A stretch of DNA of 9,958 nucleotides from DAMCAP01 sp032059445. Its GTDB lineage: Bacteria > Bacillota > Clostridia > Oscillospirales > Ruminococcaceae. Where the stretch lies: positions 1 to 9,958 of the forward strand of contig DAMCAP010000044.1 of the NCBI GenBank assembly GCA_032059445.1, read 5' to 3'. The notes under the pieces were generated by a model. It worked only from the letters and a program-made list of their open reading frames with translations, made no database searches and was not told the DNA's origin. Of the stretch, positions 6,461 to 9,958 are shown in pieces. How positions within the stretch are numbered: the stretch's first letter is position 1; every line of letters begins with the position of its first letter. The position numbers and the translations under genes were made by a program.

Positions 6461-6483
6461 ATTCTGATTATATAAGATATGCA

Positions 6484-6510
6484 GGCGCACAGGGGTCTTC
6501 CCGGTGCGCC
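6484..6510 (-). terminator. GC-rich hairpin between ftsK and ygiQ, possible terminator
   Basis: GGCGCAC (6484-6490) pairs perfectly with GTGCGCC (6504-6510), and GGG/CCC can stack further inside around a five-base loop. Read on the minus strand it lies about 100 bp after the ftsK stop and is followed by TGCATATCTTATATAAT, which is only moderately U-rich. It may end the ftsK transcript or act as an attenuator or a barrier in front of ygiQ. No full promoter for ygiQ could be identified between this hairpin and the start codon. Confidence 0.5.
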
Positions 6511-6607
6511 TTTGATAACGGGTGTGGTGAATCTCGCGGTATTTGTGGTGCTACTTGTTATTAGGGCTGCTAAAGCTCGAGGTGGATGTCGCTGATTTGT
6601 GAGGGTA

Positions 6608-9112
6608 TTAGCGGTCGTTCATTAGCTTCATTTCCATCCAACGTTCCTTGCTGAGCAGCACCTGCCGAGGCTTTGAGCCCTCGAAGGGACCGACGATGCC
6701 CTTAGACTCTAGCTCGTCGATGATTCTAGCGGCACGTGCGTAGCCTAGCTTGAGCTTGCGCTGCAATAGCGAGGTTGACGCCATTCCTGCTTCTACCACG
6801 CAAGCGATGGCATCAGGCATCATTTCGTCTTCATTTTCGGGGAGGCCGCCGCCTGAATTATCCTTGGATTTTTCGACCACTGCTTGCTTTTCGATCTCTT
6901 CCATGATGGTTTCATCATACTGGCTTTCGCCACAGCTCTTGATAAACTCCACCACACTCTCGATCTCCTGATCGCTGACGTAGCAGCCCTGCACACGCAG
7001 AGGCTTGGCAGCACCTACGGGGTAATAGAGCATGTCGCCTGCACCTAGCAGCTTCTCAGCGCCGCCCATATCAAGGATGGTACGAGAGTCGATCTGAGAG
7101 GATACTGCGAAGGCGATACGGGAGGGGATGTTGGCTTTTATGATACCTGTGATGACGTCGACCGAAGGGCGCTGGGTGGCAATTACTAAGTGCATGCCTG
7201 CAGCTCTTGCCATCTGTGCCAAGCGGCAGATATAATCCTCCACTTCGTTGGGTGCAGCCATCATCAAGTCAGAAAGCTCGTCGATAATGATTACGATATG
7301 GGGCATCGCAATCAGCTCAGGGTTGTCTTCACACACACGATTGTAGCCGCTGATGTCACGGACATTGTGGGAGGCAAATAGCTTGTATCGTGTAAGCATT
7401 TCGTTGACAGCCCAGCAGAGTGCGCCTGCGGCTTTTTTGGGGTCGGTGACCACAGGTACCAGTAGGTGGGGCAGCCCATTGTAGATGCCAAGCTCTACCA
7501 CCTTGGGGTCGATCATAAGTAGCTTGACCTGATTGGGGGTTGCCTTATAAAGGATACTCATGATCAGCGAGTTGATGCAGACCGATTTACCCGAGCCTGT
7601 GGAGCCTGCAATCAGCATATGGGGCATCTTGGCAATGTTGGCAACGGTGATGTTGCCCGCAATATCCTTACCCAGCGCCACGCTGACCTTGCTCTTGCTA
7701 GCAGCAAACTCCTTGGAGTCTACAACCTCACGCAGCGTGACGGGGGAGATGGTCTTATTGGGGATCTCGATGCCTACAGCGGGCTTATTGGGGATGGGGG
7801 CTTCAATACGCACCCCTGCTGCAGCTAAATTTAGAGCAATGTCATCTGCAAGATTGGTGATCTTGCTGATCTTGACTCCTGCCGCGGGTTGCAGCTCGTA
7901 GCGTGTAACGGCAGGCCCCCTGCTGATGTCGATGATTCTTGTAGATACACCGAAGCTCATCAGGGTATCGACCAGACGCTGGGCATTTTGCTTTAGCTCC
8001 TCCACCGGCTGCTCCTGGGCACTGTGGGTAGGCTGGCGTAGCAGATCAATAGGGGGGAGCCTATACTCCACCACAGGCTTGACTGCGGGGATAGGCGGCT
8101 CCTGAGTGATTTCGGGGAGTGGCTCAGGTTTTGCTTGAGCTTGCTGCGCAGCGGGCTGAGCAGACGGATTATGTATAGCAGCTGTTTTTTCTTTTTCCAG
8201 CTTAATTTGGGCGATGTTTTCGGTAGCAATCCGTTGGATGATATCGTCGATAAACTGATCTTGAGGCTCCTCATTCTTTTGCTTAGGCGCCGCAGTAGGG
8301 ACGATGTCTTCAAGGTCAAGGCTTACAGGTGCTTGGCTGACTGGTGGAGCTTCGGTAGCAGTTAGGCCTGCTGCCTTAAGCAGCTTGTCCTTTAAGGTAG
8401 CGGGCTGGGGCTTAGGGATTGGTGCTTCAATAGGCTGATGGTCGTCAAAGCTCTCAAAGTTGAGCTTAGGGCGTGGCATAGGCTGAGGGGGATTCTCACG
8501 CACGGCTTGACTGATGCGCTCGATGCTCTCCTGATAGCCCTCTGAGATTTTTTGCACAGGCTTACCGGCGGTGTTGATCAGCTTATAGAGGGTAGTGCCT
8601 GTGATTACCATGGTAAGGGCAAATAATGTGATGACAGCGACAATACGGCTGCCGAGGATGCCAAGGAGATTGAGGGGAAGCGCAAGTATGATCGAGATGA
8701 CACCGCCGCCTTTTAGCTCCACACCCTTAGTATAAAGGGTTTTGATGGTCTCAAACGTCGAGCCTTCAAACACGATTTCGGGGGTAAAGAGCGTAACCGT
8801 GGTGGCAAACATCATCAGCCAAAGGATCACCATAGATAATCTGGCAGTGATGTCAAAGTTTAGTTTGTCAAAGGTAGCCATTACCGCAGTATAAAGCATC
8901 AAGGGGCCAACGATAAATCCGCTCCAGCCCATGACTCCCATCAACGTGCTGTGGAGCAGGAGCCAGCCGCTGCTGCCCTTGACCAATGAAAGGATGGTAA
9001 AAAATAAGCCGAGTGAAAATAATATCACAGCATACACTTGTGTCTGTGCCTGCTGTTTGGCTTTTTTACTGTTACGTTTGCTTGTGGTGGTCTTCTTAGT
9101 TTTTGTAGCCAT
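6608..9112 (-). CDS. ftsK: DNA translocase FtsK/SpoIIIE
   Basis: 834 aa, the usual size for Firmicute FtsK/SpoIIIE. A Lys-rich cytoplasmic start is followed by four or five membrane segments (about 26-46, 56-79, 92-111, 138-155, 157-178), a Pro/Gln-rich linker (about 180-370), and the RecA-like motor: alpha domain from about 371 (ISRGPAVTRYELQPAAGVK), Walker A GSTGSGKS (503-510), Walker B IVIIIDEL (D611, E612), QMARAAGMHLVIATQRPSVDVITG (about 633-656). The C-terminal gamma winged-helix domain (about 765-830) has LLQRKLKLGYARAARIIDEL, the part that reads polarity sequences (KOPS/SRS) in the chromosome. The protein is anchored at the septum and pumps DNA during division or into the forespore. 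Start at 9112 is supported by AAGGAG at 9119-9124. The neighbour tepA also adjoins spoIIIE in Bacillus subtilis, so this may be the SpoIIIE orthologue; sequence alone does not separate the names. Confidence 0.97.
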   Translation of the reverse strand: MATKTKKTTTSKRNSKKAKQQAQTQVYAVILFSLGLFFTILSLVKGSSGWLLLHSTLMGVMGWSGFIVGPLMLYTAVMATFDKLNFDITARLSMVILWLMMFATTVTLFTPEIVFEGSTFETIKTLYTKGVELKGGGVISIILALPLNLLGILGSRIVAVITLFALTMVITGTTLYKLINTAGKPVQKISEGYQESIERISQAVRENPPQPMPRPKLNFESFDDHQPIEAPIPKPQPATLKDKLLKAAGLTATEAPPVSQAPVSLDLEDIVPTAAPKQKNEEPQDQFIDDIIQRIATENIAQIKLEKEKTAAIHNPSAQPAAQQAQAKPEPLPEITQEPPIPAVKPVVEYRLPPIDLLRQPTHSAQEQPVEELKQNAQRLVDTLMSFGVSTRIIDISRGPAVTRYELQPAAGVKISKITNLADDIALNLAAAGVRIEAPIPNKPAVGIEIPNKTISPVTLREVVDSKEFAASKSKVSVALGKDIAGNITVANIAKMPHMLIAGSTGSGKSVCINSLIMSILYKATPNQVKLLMIDPKVVELGIYNGLPHLLVPVVTDPKKAAGALCWAVNEMLTRYKLFASHNVRDISGYNRVCEDNPELIAMPHIVIIIDELSDLMMAAPNEVEDYICRLAQMARAAGMHLVIATQRPSVDVITGIIKANIPSRIAFAVSSQIDSRTILDMGGAEKLLGAGDMLYYPVGAAKPLRVQGCYVSDQEIESVVEFIKSCGESQYDETIMEEIEKQAVVEKSKDNSGGGLPENEDEMMPDAIACVVEAGMASTSLLQRKLKLGYARAARIIDELESKGIVGPFEGSKPRQVLLSKERWMEMKLMNDR

Positions 9113-9153
9113 TTTTTACTCCTTATTTCAGTAATCTGTATAGAAACAGGCGC

Positions 9154-9166
9154 TGGGCTAAGCCCA
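9154..9166. other. Short palindrome in the ftsK leader
   Basis: TGGGCT and AGCCCA flank a single central A. It could be a small operator-like site or a tight hairpin (GGGC, three-base loop, GCCC) about 40-50 nt upstream of the ftsK start. No matching regulator is recognised. Confidence 0.25.
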
Positions 9167-9239
9167 TACGACCTGAAAAATCTCTAAGATGCTGATTACA
9201 TTTAGTTTGTCTTTAGCTAAAGTGCAGAGAAGTAGTAAG

Positions 9240-9266
9240 CTCATAAAGTAGCTGCTCAATCGTCAA
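9240..9266 (-). promoter_or_regulatory. Candidate promoter for ftsK
   Basis: On the minus strand TTGACG (9261-9266) and TATGAG (9240-9245) are separated by 15 bp. The -35 box is good, but the -10 box is poor and the spacing is short. It would leave a leader of about 120 nt before the ftsK start. No better promoter was seen in the 226-bp gap. Confidence 0.25.
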
Positions 9267-9297
9267 GTAGTGTGTGCTAGGTTTCGATGTAATATGT

Positions 9298-9314
9298 AGG
9301 GCGGAAATCGCCCT
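9298..9314 (-). terminator. Short hairpin after tepA, possible weak terminator
   Basis: AGGGCG (9298-9303) pairs perfectly with CGCCCT (9309-9314) around a five-base loop, 25 bp after the tepA stop on the minus strand. The following sequence (ACATATTACATCG) is not a clear U-tract, so termination would be inefficient; partial read-through into ftsK is possible. Confidence 0.4.
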
Positions 9315-9338
9315 GCCTTGCTAGACTGCCAATTGGCG

Positions 9339-9958
9339 TTACTCCCTTGGCTTTACCTTTTTGGCCTTACTGGTCTTGGGTTTCTTATCGATCTTCTCTT
9401 TGAGTGCGTGCTTTTTTTCTTTTATAAGGGGCTTGTCTTTTTCTTGTTTAGTCTCTTGAGGTGGGTCTATCGAGAGCTTTCTTCTTTCTTCGATTAGGCT
9501 ATAGAGGCNNNNNNNNNNCAGCCCGCCTAGGCTATCGATCAGCCCTTCTTTGACTGCATCTTTGCCGTCAAGCATAGTGCCCACATCCATGACAAGCTCT
9601 TCGGTATTCATCATGAGGCTCCTAAAGCGGTCGGGAGGCATGTTGGAATTGGTGGTAACAAAATGGATGATGCGATCTTGCATACGCTCGAAGTAAGAGA
9701 GGGTCTGGGGTACACCCAGTACGATGCCATTCATCCGCACAGGGTGGATGGTCATGGTAGCGCTGGGTACAATAAAGGAGCGTGTGGCGCTGCATGCCAG
9801 TGGCACTCCGATCGAATGCCCGCCGCCAAGCACAATGCTCACAGTAGGCTTACTCATACCCGATACAAGCTCGGCAATCGCCAATCCTGCTTCTACATCT
9901 CCCCCCACAGTATTGAGGATCATTAGCAGCCCCTCTATGCGGGGATCTTGTTCAACTG
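9339..9958 (-). CDS. tepA: TepA-like ClpP-family serine protease (5' end outside the window, contains an N gap)
   Basis: The frame stays open to the window end, reading VEQDPRIEGLL before the first internal ATG at 9923, so the true start is further upstream. It has the ClpP-fold motifs: LNTVGGDVEAGLAIAEL (oxyanion region), GGGHSIGVPLA with the nucleophile Ser, SATMTIHPVR with the catalytic His, and DGKDAVKEGLIDSLGG. These match TepA, a ClpP/SppA-like membrane-associated protease named in B. subtilis for effects on protein export and stored-protein degradation. Ten Ns at 9509-9518 cover four codons; the frame is the same on both sides (LYSLIEERRK resumes the family pattern), so the gene is probably intact. 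The C-terminus is a Lys-rich tail of about 45 residues (KEKKHALKEKIDKKPK). Adjacency to ftsK/spoIIIE repeats the B. subtilis order, but no ylzJ-like gene lies between. Confidence 0.9.
   Translation of the reverse strand, partial: VEQDPRIEGLLMILNTVGGDVEAGLAIAELVSGMSKPTVSIVLGGGHSIGVPLACSATRSFIVPSATMTIHPVRMNGIVLGVPQTLSYFERMQDRIIHFVTTNSNMPPDRFRSLMMNTEELVMDVGTMLDGKDAVKEGLIDSLGGLXXXXLYSLIEERRKLSIDPPQETKQEKDKPLIKEKKHALKEKIDKKPKTSKAKKVKPRE
9509..9518. other. Assembly gap of ten Ns inside tepA
   Basis: Ten consecutive undetermined bases. The reading frame and family pattern match on both sides with four unknown codons, so the gap length may be about right, but a conventional ten-N spacer of arbitrary length cannot be excluded. 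Confidence 0.98.

Noticed and set aside
6467..6472. Perfect TATAAT on the minus strand just upstream of ygiQ
   Set aside because: No -35 box at 16-18 bp (the sequence there is the GC hairpin), and transcription from it would start on the ribosome binding site itself.
9158..9244. 28-codon ORF on the minus strand in the tepA-ftsK gap, where B. subtilis has ylzJ
   Set aside because: It has no ribosome binding site and its product (MSLLLLCTLAKDKL...) has no recognisable family resemblance; it is likely chance.

Overview
The window looks like chromosomal DNA of an anaerobic, low-oxygen-lifestyle Firmicute, most likely a member of the Clostridia. This is inferred from gene content: a ferredoxin-linked electron-transfer-flavoprotein (ETF) module of the type used for lactate oxidation by anaerobes, a clostridial-style YgiQ radical SAM protein, a TepA-like ClpP-family protease next to an FtsK/SpoIIIE translocase as in Bacillus subtilis, and strong AAGGAGG-type ribosome binding sites. 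The species cannot be named from the sequence.

Left part (1-2307, plus strand): the 3' end of a GlcD/lactate-dehydrogenase-type FAD oxidase, then etfB and an etfA carrying an N-terminal two-cluster ferredoxin domain. The genes are packed (4-bp gap, then a 4-bp ATGA overlap), so they form one operon. By analogy with the Acetobacterium woodii LctBCD complex they should form an electron-bifurcating/confurcating 2-hydroxyacid (probably lactate) dehydrogenase that couples NAD+ reduction by lactate to oxidation of reduced ferredoxin.

Middle (2308-2803): about 500 bp without a gene. It is not random spacer: it holds a decaying tandem array in which the last ~80 bp of etfA plus ~62-70 bp of downstream sequence is repeated about three more times, ending at a strong bidirectional terminator shared with the convergent operon on the other strand.

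Right part (2804-9958, all minus strand; read from right to left): a truncated TepA-like serine protease (broken by 10 Ns), an 834-aa FtsK/SpoIIIE DNA translocase, a YgiQ-family radical SAM protein, a membrane-anchored ComEC-like metallo-beta-lactamase-fold protein, a DUF3006 protein overlapping it by 4 bp, and a 150-aa PUA/ASCH-like protein of unknown function. ygiQ through the ASCH-like gene have 22-bp, overlapping and 26-bp junctions and read as one transcription unit ending at the shared terminator. A GC-rich hairpin separates ftsK from ygiQ.

Most genes are ordinary housekeeping or metabolic genes. The most unusual thing in the window is the multiplied etfA tail between etfA and its terminator. 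I saw no CRISPR array, tRNA, rRNA, insertion sequence, or sign of a defence system.
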